From positions 12,648,001-12,712,000 of the forward strand of contig NC_045129.1 of assembly GCF_007655135.1 (NCBI RefSeq): a DNA stretch of 64,000 nt, written 5' to 3'. The DNA comes from Punica granatum (taxonomy: Eukaryota; Streptophyta; Magnoliopsida; Myrtales; Lythraceae). Shown in pieces: positions 1-11,359 of this stretch. Below the pieces are notes generated by a model, which was not told where the DNA came from, searched no databases, and worked only from the letters and a program-made list of their open reading frames with translations. Position numbers and translations under genes: made by a program. The first letter of the stretch is position 1, and each line of letters begins with the position of its first letter.

Positions 1-917
1 AAAAACTCAAAAAATAGAGAAAGTTTATATCCCGTGCATTGCAGGGGATAGAGCATGATCCAATTTGCAAGTTTACATTTATATGTTTTTGAAATTTAAA
101 AGATAAAATTATATTATCTGATTTTAACAAAAGCTAAAAAATCAAAAAAATATAATGTGCAGTCCTACAAATTTATATCTAAATATTTTAAAAATAAAAA
201 ATATGAAAAGCTAAAAAAAAACTTAGAAATCTCATTAAGTAATATGGTTATCTGTAAAAAAAAATATATGATATGATATAATTTTTTATTAGAAGTAGTA
301 AAAAAATTGTTTTTTTGAAAAACACATCATATCTATGAAAAATATGATTTAATTAATTTTTTGAAAAGAAAATATAATCTTAGATTATGTGTTTTGTCCA
401 TATCTTTTCATAAAATATTTTTATATTTTAGAAAGATAAAATCATTTTTTAAAAAAGTCAAAAAAATGAAATTTTTTTATTTGTCATAAATATCTAAAAA
501 AGAATAAAAAATTGAGAGAATAATGATTGGTCCCATAAATCTATATCCATATGTATATCTTGAGAATAATGATTGGTCTCATAAGTCTATATCCATGTCT
601 ATATCTATACATTTTTAAAAATTAAAAAGTTCTTATAAAAAAGCTGAAAATCGAGAAAATGACGAGCGGTCCCGTAAGGACTGCAATATATATTTTAATA
701 TTTTTAAAAATAAAAATTATAAAAAATCATTTTAAAAGAAATCTGAAAAATAAAAAAATAATGTGTGATACTAGAAATTTATATTTATATACTTCAAAAA
801 TTTCAATATTTGTTTGAAAAACAAAATGACAAAGAAGGCTGAGAAAATTCCAGTAAGAATCCAGGAGTTCTGAGGGCATCTGACTAGGTCCACCACCTTT
901 TTGCTTTATTTGATATA
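1..917. other. AT-rich non-coding stretch, no gene seen
   Basis: This stretch is very AT-rich, with many runs of A and T and no reading frame of note. Near the left edge (about 27-49) there is a hairpin-like sequence built on CCCGTGCA/TGCAGGGG. It resembles the 3' hairpin of plant Helitrons, but no clean CTRR end follows it. A short duplicated phrase, AATGATTGGTC, occurs at about 522 and 567. Nothing else can be supported. Confidence 0.6.
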
Positions 918-946
918 CTAGTCGTGGAGCCTGTGCGTTGCACAGG
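918..946 (-). mobile_element. Helitron-type 3' terminus
   Basis: Read on the minus strand, a perfect hairpin with 7-bp arms (CCTGTGC, loop AAC, GCACAGG) at 930-946 is followed by about eight bases and then CTAG at 918-921, with T next to it. A hairpin just before a CTRR end, inserted between A and T, is the mark of the 3' end of plant Helitrons. The element would extend to the right. Its 5' end was not found, so its length is unknown. No Rep/helicase gene is present, so it would be non-autonomous. Confidence 0.6.
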
Positions 947-1479
947 ATAGTTCTGCCAACTCAAAAAAAAATATATATATATATATATAATAAAACATTA
1001 AAAAAAACTCCTTTAAGAATCATAAGTGAAATAAAAGAATAAAATAAACAAACAACTTTCACGTTTAATGGTAGACGAATTTACTTTCGAAGGGCTTGTG
1101 AATTAGGGTAGCAATAACTTTTAAGAGTTAAAACTCAGATCATCAATCTTTTAAAAAAAAGAGACAAAACAAAACATTACAGAAAAATCAAAAATGAAAA
1201 TTTAGATACAAATGAGAGAAAAATCATAGTATAACATATTGTTTGAGACCTGAATATGCCCACGTTTATGTGCATCATAATCCCCATTTATAACTATCGT
1301 ACAAAATCTAAAAAAAAATATAATATGATTTATATTCCTTTTTTGGGTGAACAAATCTGATTTATTTTGAAAATAAAATATAATATATATATATATCTAT
1401 AAAATATTATCTAATATATTTTTAAAAATAGATATTTGTAAAAACATATAATTCATATATACTTTTTCTTACTATATAC

Positions 1480-2564
1480 TAAAGGTTGTACACGTAACCA
1501 TGTATTAATATATTTATATTATGTATGAATACATTCTAATGAATTCTTATTTTGATGTTAATATTATGGATGAATATATACTAATGAGTACTTATTTTGT
1601 TGTTAATATTTATGTGATGAAATATTACTTTTTATTTTAAAAAATTCAAGATTATTAAATTCAATTGAAGATCACAATAGTATCCAAGAGATTTTATGAT
1701 ATTTTCAGTCTTTTAAATAAATATCATAACCGAAAATAATTTCGGAAGATTTTGTTACTAATTTCTTAATAAATGATAATTACAAATTTTAAATACTAAA
1801 AAAATTAAGAAAATTCCATCCATCTGTTAATACATTTATATTAGGAATGAATATATACTTATTCTGATGTTAATAATTATGTGATGAAATATTAATTTTT
1901 ATTTTAAAAATTCAAGATTATTAAATAATATCTATACATATTATAAATCCTCTCATTTATTTCAAATACATTATGTTATATAAATTATAAAAATTATAAA
2001 AATTAAGAAATTGGATTGTATGATGAGATATCTTTAAAACATATATTTTATTAAAAATAATTCTAAAAATAAAAATAAATAAATAAATAAGAACCTAGAA
2101 AATTCCTTTCAGAAGATACATACTAATATTACTTGTTAAATTCCATTCAGAAATTGAGCTTTCTAAGGCCATATATTAATATACTTCTATTATGTATGAA
2201 TATATATTGATATATACTTACTTTATGCTAATGTTTATGTGATCAAATATCAAATTTTTAAATAATATCTATAAATATAATAAAATCTTCTCATTTCTTT
2301 CAATTGCATTATGTTGTAAAAAATCAATAAATTGTATTTTAAGGTGAGATATCTTTAAACAAAATTATTAAAAATAATTCCGAAAATAAAAAATAAAAAC
2401 CTAGAAATTTTCATTCAAAAAATTCATATTTCCTTCAATTAGAGATCACCATAGTATCCAAAATATTTTATAGTATTTTTGGTTCCTTTTAAATGGAATA
2501 TTATAATCGAAAATAATTTCAGAAGATTTTGTTGCTAATTTCATAATAAAAATTTAAAAACTAA
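1480..2564. repeat. Degenerate AT-rich tandem repeats
   Basis: Two overlapping repeat relationships are visible. The segment beginning near 1820 (CCATCTGTTAATACATTTAT) is repeated from about 2170, and a related start lies near 1498, giving a spacing of about 330-350 bp. A second motif around 'AGATCACAATAGTATCCAA' (about 1670) recurs at about 2444, followed in both places by a GAAAATAATTTC-AGAAGATTTTGTT block. Tandem repeats inside a non-autonomous Helitron would be common, and the Helitron-type end at 918 points toward this region; that link is inference. The Harbinger element interrupts the right end. Confidence 0.6.
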
Positions 2565-2577
2565 GGCTCTGTTTGGC

Positions 2578-3763
2578 AACCAAAAAAATTTTAACTTAAC
2601 TCGCAAACGGACAAAAAAGGGGGGTCAAACGGTAATATTGAGGGACCCACAAAAGACTTCGGCTTCAAAGACATGTCTCGCCCTAATTTTTTTTTTCACA
2701 AAAAGAACTGTCAGCAACTCCATCTCAGGTTAGGGCCGTCGTTCTTGCTAACCGAGAGTAGAAACCTGACTTCGACGCTGTTGAAGCTGTTGAATCTGCC
2801 CCGATTTCAACTCCATTTTAGGGGCGCCACATCGTAGAAGACATCAACATCGACAACGAAGCCTCCTAATCGACGTTGGCGAGTCGTAATCGGTCCAGAT
2901 TTCACTGAAATCGGCAGCACGAAGAAGGTAATCGATGTCGGAATTTCGCAACTACAAGAAGCAATAGTCAATTTCACGGATAACTAACATCCCATCTTGC
3001 AATTTTTCCCTTGCTTGATTGCGCAGAAGAATCGGGAGAAAGGACTTGCAAGAACAGGGCAAAGGCCCCCCTTTGTCAGGAATACGATTCCCCGAACTGA
3101 GCAACATCTGCTACAGAAGGACAAAGATTCCCTCCTTTGGGCTTTTTCGAGGGTCCTTGCACTTCATTGTTCACCAGCACGCGAGGCTTTAAGACCCGCG
3201 TCTCCTCTGCTTGGGAACGCAATCTGCATTTCAGGTAATTTCTGTTTTCCTCTCGCCATTTGAAGATGTCTGTTGCATAATTTTATGGCTTCTCTTGCTT
3301 CTTTGGTCACTGAGAGGCAATCTTTTGTTCTTGTTTCGCTGAAACCCCGTGTGAAGGTTGTTCTGTTGTTCCGTGTAAGGCGAATGTGAAGCTGCTGTGT
3401 CAACCCTACAATATGTCTGCAGTCTAAGCTACTGTTCTTCTTTCTGTTTGTTGAGTGATATGCTTTTCTGCTTGTGTCGATTACTGTTACTGTGTCTAGC
3501 TCCTAGTCGATACATCATTTGCCTGATATTTCGCACATGTTGGCATATTTTACACAAATTTTGTGGTAACTTTCTCCATGCTGTTAGTCTCTGAATCTGC
3601 GATTAGTTGCATTGTTTGGGATAGTATAAGCAGGCAAGGGTTTATCTGACAGACGAATGAACCTGTTCTGTGAGTAATTATTTTTTGCCTATTATCTGAC
3701 AGACGAATTATCCTGATCTGCTGCAATTTGTTTCTGTTCTGTTAATATTATTTTTTGCCTATT
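2578..3763. other. 5' region of the Harbinger element
   Basis: This is the leader between the left terminal repeat and the Myb-like gene. It is less AT-rich than its surroundings and probably holds the promoter and untranslated exons of the element. No protein domain is recognisable in the short open stretches. A direct repeat, 'ATTATCTGACAGACGAAT', lies at about 3640 and 3690. Confidence 0.5.
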
Positions 3764-3799
3764 ATGTGTGGAAGTTGTGGTCCAAAAATTGCATCGATA

Positions 3800-4913
3800 A
3801 TGGCTCCAAAAGGTGAGCATGTACTGGAATGGAGTGATGAGATGGAGTTGGCATTCATACATATCATGTTTGAGAAGTTCAAAGTGACCCAAACGACTTC
3901 CTGGAAGAGACCTCATTGGGAAGAGATGACTAAGGAAATAGAAAAGCAATTTCCTGAAGCGCAACTTTGCTGGACGAAGCTAAGGGACAAGTGTGCTAGA
4001 TTGAAAGGGACGTACATGCAGTTCACTGAGCTAAGGAACCACACTAGAGTGGGATGGGATGCAGACACGAACACCATCAAGGCCAGCCCCGATGTCTGAG
4101 ATATGTTCATCAAGGTACACGCTTCAGATATGTTACTGTCTTCTGTGCGTGAAGCTGAGTTCCTAATATAAGTTATGCAATGCTAACAATTCCTTCTATT
4201 TAAAATGCCTGCTGGTTGTTGAATTTTCTAGATATTTGCATGTCCTTTATAGGATGTCGTTGGCTTTCTATAGTTCCTCATTATTTACTGTTACTGTTCT
4301 CGTAACATATACCGTATCTCAACGTGCAGAAGAACAGGGCATTCAAGGCATTTCGGACCAAAGGCTACAAGCACTACATCCTACTGAATGAGCTTTTCAG
4401 TTCTTCAACTGCTACCGGTGCTCTTCGCATCTCCTCCTTCAATCCACCGACAACTTCATCTGAGGAACGACGGCTGCATGCGGCATTCATATCAGCATCG
4501 AGGGGAAAGCACAGTCTGTCAACATCGGGGAGGGCTCCGACGAGAGTGACGACCCCGTCAATGTTCAAGATCCAATTATATCAGAGTCCCGACGTCGAGT
4601 GCCTAAAAGAGCTTCATCGGAAAGGTCCATAATGCAGAAGTGCATGGAATTGTTCAAGGATAGCTTCAACAAGAATGCTCTCGAAACCCCATCGGCGTCA
4701 AAGCGAAGCAAGTCCGTATCAAACCCTGAGAAGGCAGAGAAGAATAGCGTCAACGAAGCCATGTTAGAGTTGAAAAAATTGAAGGAGAAGGTCCCGCGTC
4801 GCTTTTATGTGAAAGCCGCCATGGCGCTGGCAGATAAGGAAATAAGGAAGGTTTTCATGTTCTTAGACGAGGACGAGCGAATTGAATGGCTGCAGAACCT
4901 TGCTGACTACTGA
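3800..4913 (+). pseudogene. Harbinger Myb/SANT-like DNA-binding protein (broken)
   Basis: This is the accessory protein of the Harbinger element, a Myb/SANT-like DNA-binding protein thought to help bring the transposase to the DNA. The first exon starts at ATG 3800 and holds the trihelix-like pattern W-SDEME-AF... W-R-HW-EMTKEIEKQF ... LRDKCARLKGTY, then GWDADTNT-KASPDV. At 4097-4099 a stop (TGA) stands where the family has Trp (DV-W-DMFIK), so the exon probably read through to the GT donor at 4115. The second exon starts after the AG just before 4330 (KNRAFKAFR...). A one-base shift near 4480-4492 moves the frame, which then stays open to the stop at 4911-4913 (C-terminus ...DEDERIEWLQNLADY). 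There are thus two lesions. The C-terminal half is charged and probably helical. The transposase gene follows on the same strand. Confidence 0.8.
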
Positions 4914-5158
4914 ATCGACCCGCAGAGTATATTGGTTTACGTTTAGTTGAACATTTTCCGCTAATTGCTTTTACTTTACTTTGTTGTGATATTTGTTATC
5001 CTGATATCTTTGTTTTGGGTGTTTGGAATAATTTCAGTTGAATATTTTTAATGTGTGCTTTGATTGTCTTGTGTGGTATGAAGTGTGATTTTTAAATGTT
5101 AACGTACTGTGCATTATATTCTTTCAACAGTTATAGGCGTACAGTAGCAATACTCAAT

Positions 5159-6535
5159 ATGCCAAGGAATAGCAATTTTACACGGTATGACAGTTCCTCT
5201 AACGACGACGAGATCGTTGTTAGGCAGCGGTGGTTCTTCTTATTGATGGTACGACTAATGGAGGCCGAACGAGTGGTTCAAAGGAACATCCCGTGCAGAA
5301 CTTCGGCACTTCAAGGAAGACAATACACATTTGAAGTTTTGGGGAATGACGTTAGATACTTCGAGTCGTTTAGAATGGAACCGTATGTGTTTAGAAATTT
5401 TTGCGACACACTTCGGCTGCGCTGTGGTATCACTGACAGTAGGAATGGTATCACCGTGGAAGAGATGGTAGGAATGTTCTTATTGGTTATTTCACATAGT
5501 TCACGCTATGCAGTTGTGGCGGAAAGGTATCAACATTCAAAAGAAACGATGTCACGAGCAGTCATAAAAATTCTCCGAGGAATACTAGCCTTATCACCCG
5601 AGTATATTCGACCGAGGAACGTAGCTGTGCAGCCGGAAATTGAAAGGGAACCACGGTGGCGTTTCTTTAGGGTATTTTTCTAATAATGCCAAGCTATGAA
5701 TAATTTATATCGTAATATTATGTAAATTACATAATAATTTTGTATTGTCATGCAGGATTGCATCGGAGCAATTGATGGAACCCATGTGGCTGCATATATC
5801 CCCAGAGAGAATAGAGTACCATATTTCGATAGAAATGCTGAGATAACACAAAATATACTGGCCGCTTGTTCCCACGACATGATGTTCACATATGTCATGA
5901 CAGGTTGGAGGGTTCGGCACATGATTCAAGAATATTTTCCGAAGCTGCTACATTGGAGCAATTTCCAGCGCCACGTGGTGGTTAGCGTTTGCTGATTACT
6001 TTTCTCTTTTCGATAAAATTTCAACCCTAACATATTTAACTGAACAATTATCCTTTTTTTCTTTCCAGACCAATATTATGTTGTCGATGTAGGGTTTTCA
6101 AACATTCCTGGATATTTGGCTCCATACAAGGGGGAACGATATCATCGAAGTGATTTCGGTCGGCGCAATCCACCGACAACAGAGAAGGAGCTTTTTAATC
6201 AGCGTCACGCATCAGTGCGCAACGTCATCGAACGTTGCTTTGGTATTTTGAAGAGGAGATTTGCCATACTAAGATTAATGCCAAACTTCATACCGTTAGG
6301 ACAAGGGCAACTTGCCCTTGCGTGTTTTGTTTTGCATAATTTTATACGACGCAATAATTATCACGACAGATTATTTGCGGAGTACGGCGATGCGTGGACG
6401 TAATACGATAAATTTCAAAGTCCACCGCCAGAAGAAAGAATTAGAACTCAAGTGGATATGAGTAGTGACGAAATGAATGTTGTGCGCGACCATATCGCTA
6501 ATCGCTTATGGCGTCTAGAAAGAGGAGGGCGATGA
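5159..6535 (+). pseudogene. PIF/Harbinger DDE transposase (nearly intact)
   Basis: The enzyme cuts and rejoins the transposon ends. Three exons can be read: 5159-5671, 5756-5980 and 6069-6403 or beyond, with GT-AG introns of 84 bp (5672-5755) and 88 bp (5981-6068). ATG 5159 (MPRNSNF) is preferred over 5096 because the later start fits the family better. Exon 1 carries the helix-turn-helix-like region (VEEMVGMFL ... HSKETMSRA). The catalytic triad is visible: Asp in CIGAIDGTH, Asp in YYVVDVGFSN and Glu in NVIERCFG. Two lesions are seen. One G is missing near 5907-5908 (the GW-EGSAHDS region), which shifts the frame until the end of exon 2. A TAA at 6401-6403 interrupts a frame that otherwise continues to TGA at 6533-6535. 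Either lesion could be an assembly error. Confidence 0.88.
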
Positions 6536-6774
6536 TAGACACTGTTTAATTTGTATTTGAATTTAGTGAGTGAATTGTAGTGTTTTGACATTGAAAGTGT
6601 CAAATTTGTATTAAATGGTGTCTTGAAGGTAAATTGATGTTGGAAGGAAAATTGATATTGGAAACAAAACCCAACATGGGGCCCACCATGAGTTGCAAAA
6701 AACACAAAATTTTGTCTTCTAATGTAAATGAGTTGAGTTGAGTTTTCATAACTTATTCGCCAAACACAACCTAA

Positions 6775-8280
6775 AAAACCCGAGAAAATTTCATTCAGAA
6801 ACTGAGCGTTCTGAGATCATTTGGCCGGGCCCATCTTATATCTTCCTTATATATATATATATATATATATTTATAAATAATCAATGTATGGGTTAGCAAA
6901 ATTTTAAGCGGTTGGGCAATAAGATTGTAGTACAAACAGGGCATGGTCCGGTTTGGTTTGAGGGAGCCGTGTAGTAAACCGAATTCGACTGAAAATCCAT
7001 TTGGTTTGCTTTAAGGGGGGTTCAAGTCCAAACCACAACCACTTTAGGTAGAAATAATCAAATCAAAAGAAATCAAGTCTACGATTCAGTTAACCGGATA
7101 ATATTGCATTTTAAAATATCAATCGAGACATATAAGTAACGGTCTTCCTCATTGATTGGAAGAGGCAAAGCAAATCCCAACTAATCGGAAGTAGAGATCT
7201 TTGCAATAACACAGTGAAATCGATTCTAGAATAACAAATTGGAGGTGGGAAGACGTTCTTAATTAGAGCTAGATCGTTGTCGATTTGCATGTGAACACCA
7301 AATGCATCTTACTGCTTTCAGATGAAACATGGGAATGCATTTATAAATCATATATCTGATACTTCTCATATGGTACACATAGATCTATGAAATTCCCAAT
7401 AGTTACGTGTCATTTTCCGCTCGGTAAAAAAAAAATGCTGCAATGCCATGGAATTAAGGTGGCGTTTGACACGGTGGAATCTATGTAGATTTACAAGAAA
7501 GTTGATTCAAATTTTCAGAATCAATATGATTCCCATGTTTGGTTGGGACATGGCAATCCACAGTTCTGCTCTAACATTCTTACTTGAATGATAATGTAGA
7601 TTACCATCAAACGGAGTGAGAATGTGGATTCCTACCTAAATGGGATGTGCATTACTAGAAATTTTAATTGTCGGGAATCGACCAAACGTCTTATAAAGTT
7701 AAAAGCTGTAGCACATGCAGTCCTAGTAGGGTTCATCATTTTCAACTAGGCCCAAATTCGATCCCCACTATATATGCACCGTCGAATGCATGCAATCATT
7801 CATCAATTAACCTCAACAAAAAAAATCCACAACTGGCAGAGTTTTATCTCTTAAAATCCACAATTGGTAATATTTTATCTTTTAGTAGATCGATTCAGCT
7901 TGAACTGGATTAGTCGGGGTCCGCTAGATTTTCGGATATCTGGGTACACACCGACAATAAACAATATCAAGTATTCAGTTAAATATTTGGCAAAAAAAAA
8001 AAGTACTCTGATAAAGATAAAAATGCTTGATGTGTTACATGTGAATATGAATATATGCATCTTATTGCTGTTGGATAATTAAAGTAACGAGAATAAATGA
8101 TTTCGGTATCTTCTTCTTATCTATATGAAAGTAATTTTGTTTGATTCTCAATAGCAACGTGTCAGTTTCAGTTGGTACAGTGATTTCGAATCTTATCGAG
8201 TTTATCCAAGAGTGTCTCGTGGGGGGCCCAAATTCGATCGCCATTGTGCATGGTTGAATGTGTACCGTCAATTATATGAA
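6775..8280. other. Non-coding stretch with repeat fragments
   Basis: No gene is recognisable. An (AT)n run lies at about 6850-6871. At about 7455-7650 there is MITE-like sequence (GGCGTTTGACACGG ... CATCAAACGG) whose ends cannot be fixed. Two similar phrases occur at about 7330-7440 and 8090-8170 (ATCT-GATACTTCT / GGTATCTTCTTCTTATCT, then CAATAG-(T/C)AACGTGTCA), suggesting an old local duplication. CAATTCGATC-type phrases also recur at about 7750 and 8230. Confidence 0.5.
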
Positions 8281-8472
8281 CTAGGCATGGAGTCCGTGGT
8301 GTGCGAAATATCACGGAATACAATTATTTGAAAAATAAAAAAGAAAAATAACAATTATATTATTAGAAGATTTGAAAAACTCAAAACATATTATGTATTT
8401 AGCCATGCAAGATTGAATTATTTAGAACATATGTGTAAATAACCATATTTTATAAAATATAGTAATTTAAGA
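8281..8472 (-). mobile_element. Short non-autonomous Helitron candidate
   Basis: On the minus strand the 3' end shows a hairpin (TCCGTG ... CACGGA, about 8293-8317), a short spacer with CTCCATGC, and CTAG at 8281-8284. The spacer is nearly the same as at the other Helitron ends in this window (about 930 and 40890). A possible 5' end, TCTTAAATTACTATATTTTA, begins at 8472, with A before it and T after the CTAG end, as expected for A/T insertion. The 192-bp length would make it a tiny derivative with no coding capacity. The 5' end is the weaker call. Confidence 0.45.
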
Positions 8473-8473
8473 T

Positions 8474-8898
8474 AAGGGATTTTTATCCCATATAACCCAT
8501 AATTTAACCGTTTTGTCAAATCATCATATACTTTAAAAATTGTCAAATATATTCCATGATTTGCATTTTGCTCCAAATCTATCCCGCCGTTTTATTTTCC
8601 GATAATAAAATGTTAGTAGACTCTAAATCTATCCCATGGTTTTAATTTTTTTTTTCTCAAATCTATGCTATGATTCAAATTTTTTCTCAAATATCTCCCA
8701 TGATTTTAATTTTTTTCTCAAATCTATACTAGATAAAAGGAATCACAGTGGCAAAACCGTTAAACGTTGACAGAGATATAACGGTGTGATAGATTTGGAG
8801 AAAAATGTAAATAATGTGATATATTTGATAATTTTTAAAGCATATGATATATTTGACAAAACGCGTAAATCATTGGCTATATGGCGTAATTTTTCCTT
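8474..8898. mobile_element. MITE with ~110-bp terminal inverted repeats
   Basis: The left arm (AAGGGATTTTTATCCCATAT...) and the reverse complement of the right arm (AAGGAAAAATTACGCCATAT...) align over about 110 bp, sharing GTTTTGTCAAAT, CTTTAAAAATT and CTCCAAATCTATC blocks. The middle is a low-complexity stretch with several 'CAAATCTAT(C)CCATG' repeats. No coding capacity and no clear target duplication were seen, so the superfamily is not assigned; Mutator-like is possible from the arm length. A half copy of the same family lies at about 35920-36058. Confidence 0.7.
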
Positions 8899-9300
8899 AA
8901 AATAAAAAATAAAAAATTCGAAATTTATTAAATTATTAAAATTGAAACTCATTAGATTAAGATTTATTGATAATTTATGGATAACTCCTGTTGGTCACTT
9001 CATTTTTTTTGTAACACTGATATGAATTGAGTTATTCTATTTAGATCAAAATTTGAGAATATTCTTTGTTCATTAAACTAAAGAATAGTAATAGGTAAGG
9101 CAAAAAATAAGTGCTAAAATCGTTATTGTTTGTCTACTGTCGACACATTATAATTCGTGCTAAAAATAAAAATAAAAATAAAAATAAATGAATATGTTAG
9201 TATATCGGAAACTTATCAATCTTAAAAAGATAAAGTAAATAACTTATTTTCAAGTCGTAACAGTATTTTGCAACAGTGTCTATGGTGCTGCTGTATTACT
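8899..9300. other. AT-rich non-coding stretch
   Basis: Nothing recognisable. It holds A-rich runs including an (AAAAT)n-like stretch at about 9160-9187. Confidence 0.5.
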
Positions 9301-9319
9301 AGACTCCTGGGATCGTGTC

Positions 9320-9690
9320 TTATACGTTGCTGTCATTAGTTGCTTTGGTTCCCATCCCCTCATGGCAGAAGGCATTGGCTGCAGGTTGGGCTTGCAACTA
9401 GCATCGGCCTATCCGGGTGAGCCTGCTCTTCTCATTACGGGCTCGCAGACGTTAGTAGCAGCTCTTCAGCCCGGCGCCCCACAACTACTTGCTCTCTCTG
9501 GTGTTAACTCTGATATTATGCAGTTGCTCAGGTCCTTGCTCCTATTGTCCTGTGTATGTATGCCTAGGAAATAGGTCGAGCTTGCTCATCAGTTATGCAT
9601 GCTTGCGGGGCAGCTGGGCATTTGCGGTTTTTTTTTTCAGCCGACGACTTACCGTGTGCTTTGCGCTCCTTGTTTTCCGTCCATAAGGGC
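9320..9690 (+). pseudogene. RNase-H-like fragment of a LINE
   Basis: This GC-richer patch translates to PLMAEGIGCRLGLQLA, then (with frame changes) a stretch ending near PRK-VELAHQL-MLAGQLG. This matches the layout of the RNase H domain at the end of plant LINE reverse-transcriptase proteins: 'P-LMAEA-A-R-GL-LA' followed near the end by 'PREAN-VAH-LA'. The segment is short, carries an in-frame stop near 9572, and has no reverse transcriptase beside it, so it is a 5'-truncated scrap. Call by motif order only. Confidence 0.45.
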
Positions 9691-9820
9691 TCTCCCCCCG
9701 CTGTAGTTATTATGGCTGGATCTTCTTAGTAGATTAATTTTTGTTTGGACACCGACTCGCCCATTAAATTTGTTCTTACACTTTTTACACTTTACCTTTG
9801 GGAATTCTCATTATTGTTGT

Positions 9821-10054
9821 AAGGGTGTATTGCACCATATAGCGTAACGTTGATAGATATTCTTAGATCTATCTCAACGTCGATTTTTTGCTTGAGATAT
9901 CCATACGTTGGTATTTTTGTTTTACAATCTAGCCCCTCGATGATAAATTGTGACATCAAACTAACAACGTCGGGATACCTTAGGCAAAAAATCGACGTTA
10001 TGATAGATCTAAGAATATTTATCAACGTTAGGCTATATAGTACAATAAATCCTT
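9821..10054. mobile_element. MITE with ~80-bp terminal inverted repeats
   Basis: The left arm (AAGGGTGTATTGCACCATAT, then AACGTTGATAGATATTCTTA and GATCTATC-AACGTCGATT) is mirrored by the right arm on the other strand. The arms leave only a short loop around 9920-9960, so the whole 234-bp element could fold into one hairpin. It has no coding capacity. Target duplication is unclear. Confidence 0.75.
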
Positions 10055-10337
10055 GTTTTAACAAGAGTTCCGTACTTCCCCTTTCTTATCCCATATGACC
10101 GTGATGCATCATCATTCTAATTGAACGATACTAAGTTCGGATTTGGCTTCACCCTGATCATGGAGTTTTTTCATTGCTTATGTATCATCGCGAATAATGA
10201 CACTAATTGCTAGTATTTCGAGATACCAATATCATCACCCTATTGAACGAGACTAACTTTACTTTGGCCATCGACTTTACCCTATTTGCGAAGTGTTTTC
10301 ATTGTTTAGGTTGTATCATCACGACTAATGACACTAA
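10055..10337. other. Short non-coding stretch with internal repeat
   Basis: Two similar phrases, 'CATCATCA-TCTAATTGAACGA-ACTAA' near 10105 and 'ATCATCACCCTATTGAACGAGACTAA' near 10230, are each followed by similar text (TTGGC-TC...ACCCT..., GTTTTTTCATTG/GTTTTCATTG, CATCGCGA/CATCACGA, ACTAATGACACTAA). This is a direct duplication of about 125 bp. No gene is seen. Confidence 0.5.
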
Positions 10338-10907
10338 GGGCCCGTTTGGTTCGTGAGAATTGAGAGGGGAATCGGATTCGGAATGGATTATTCCGATCGT
10401 AGATATTTGTTCCAATTCCCCTATACGGGAGAACCGATTCCCCATATGGCTAAATCATCCATTCCCTGAGGGATCCTAGGGAATGATGCAGGAGAATCAA
10501 AATTAATTTTATTTTATCTTTTTTATTTTGTAATTTTGCTATGGAAAATGAATTAATAATTAAATTGTAGAACGATTTTTTAGCAGTAAACACAAGTAAA
10601 CCTCGTCCAACGAACTCAACAAATTGAAGGTATTACCTAAAATATATAATTTATCCAAATTTATACATGTTACATGAATATTATTGAGCCGCAGCTAGAC
10701 TTGTTCATTGTTCACTTGATATATTACCAATAATTACGAAATGATGAACATTGATTCCGATTCAGTAAGCACTGAACCAAATATAAACAACGGAATCGAA
10801 TTTCGATTCCTTATTGAGCCAAACAAAAATGAAAAATTGTCATTCCATTTCCAATTCCAGCCCATTCTGCCTCATTCCGTTTCCGGACCCCCGAACTAAA
10901 CGGTCCC
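10338..10907. mobile_element. Tourist-like (Harbinger-type) MITE, 570 bp
   Basis: The ends are inverted: GGGCCCGTTTGGTTCG at 10338 and, on the other strand, GGGACCGTTTAGTTCG at 10907. TAA flanks both sides (10335-10337 and 10908-10910). These are the termini and target site of Harbinger-derived MITEs, and the GTTTGG core is shared with the autonomous-type Harbinger at 2565. The interior is AT-rich and non-coding, with further ATTCC/GGAAT-rich subterminal sequence. The right 190 bp recur at 34898-35086 as part of a segmental duplication. Confidence 0.85.
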
Positions 10908-11317
10908 TAATTACTTCTGGGCGCAGAACCGATCTAGGAGTCTTCAAAGCTACGGGCTTTTAGACCAACATTATTGCCATGGACAGGCCCAATGTTTACG
11001 GACATCGGGCTTATTGATGGGCCCTGGCGTACAACAGAAGCAAAGGGCATTTTGGTCAAATCAATGCAATTCCTACGTATCAGCTGGGGTTTGCTCGAGC
11101 CCTTCTTTCTTCTTCCTCTTCTTCAGTTCTGAATAAGCACCTCCAATCTACCCGTACAGGCGGCTCACGTCAAACCCTAATTCGTTTGCTTCCTCGTCCA
11201 TACGTTCGCTGTTCGAGCGGATTCGTGCAGTGAGTTCTCATCTCTGGCAATGGACTGCTTCATCAGTTGCGATGAATCTTACCCACCCGAGAGTCTTTGA
11301 TTTGGGGATGGCCTGTG

Positions 11318-11359
<42 letters not shown>

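Larger units (their letters stand above)
2565..6771 (+). mobile_element. PIF/Harbinger DNA transposon, 4.2 kb
   Basis: The ends are inverted copies: GGCTCTGTTTGGC at 2565-2577 and, on the other strand, GGTTGTGTTTGGC ending at 6771 (11 of 13 identical). The target trinucleotide TAA is duplicated at 2562-2564 and 6772-6774, which is the Harbinger preference. Inside are the two genes that define plant PIF/Harbinger elements, a Myb/SANT-like protein and a DDE transposase, both on the plus strand. The flanks resemble each other (AAAAACCTAGAAA-type sequence at about 2395 and AAAACCCGAGAAA at 6775), consistent with insertion into an older AT-rich repeat. Both genes carry a few inactivating lesions, so the element is probably no longer autonomous but is fairly young. 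Confidence 0.93.

Noticed and set aside
1..60. Another Helitron end at the left edge (CCCGTGCATTGCAGGGG hairpin)
   Set aside because: The hairpin is suggestive but neither strand has CTRR at the right distance, so it was mentioned only in the region note.
3164..3594. Short open frames in the Harbinger leader
   Set aside because: No similarity to known domains, overlapping on both strands, and placed before the Myb-like gene where a non-coding leader is expected.
11318..11359. (ATT)n tract as a poly-Ile/Leu coding repeat
   Set aside because: It is a simple microsatellite of different length in the duplicated segment at 35 kb, and no surrounding protein is recognisable.
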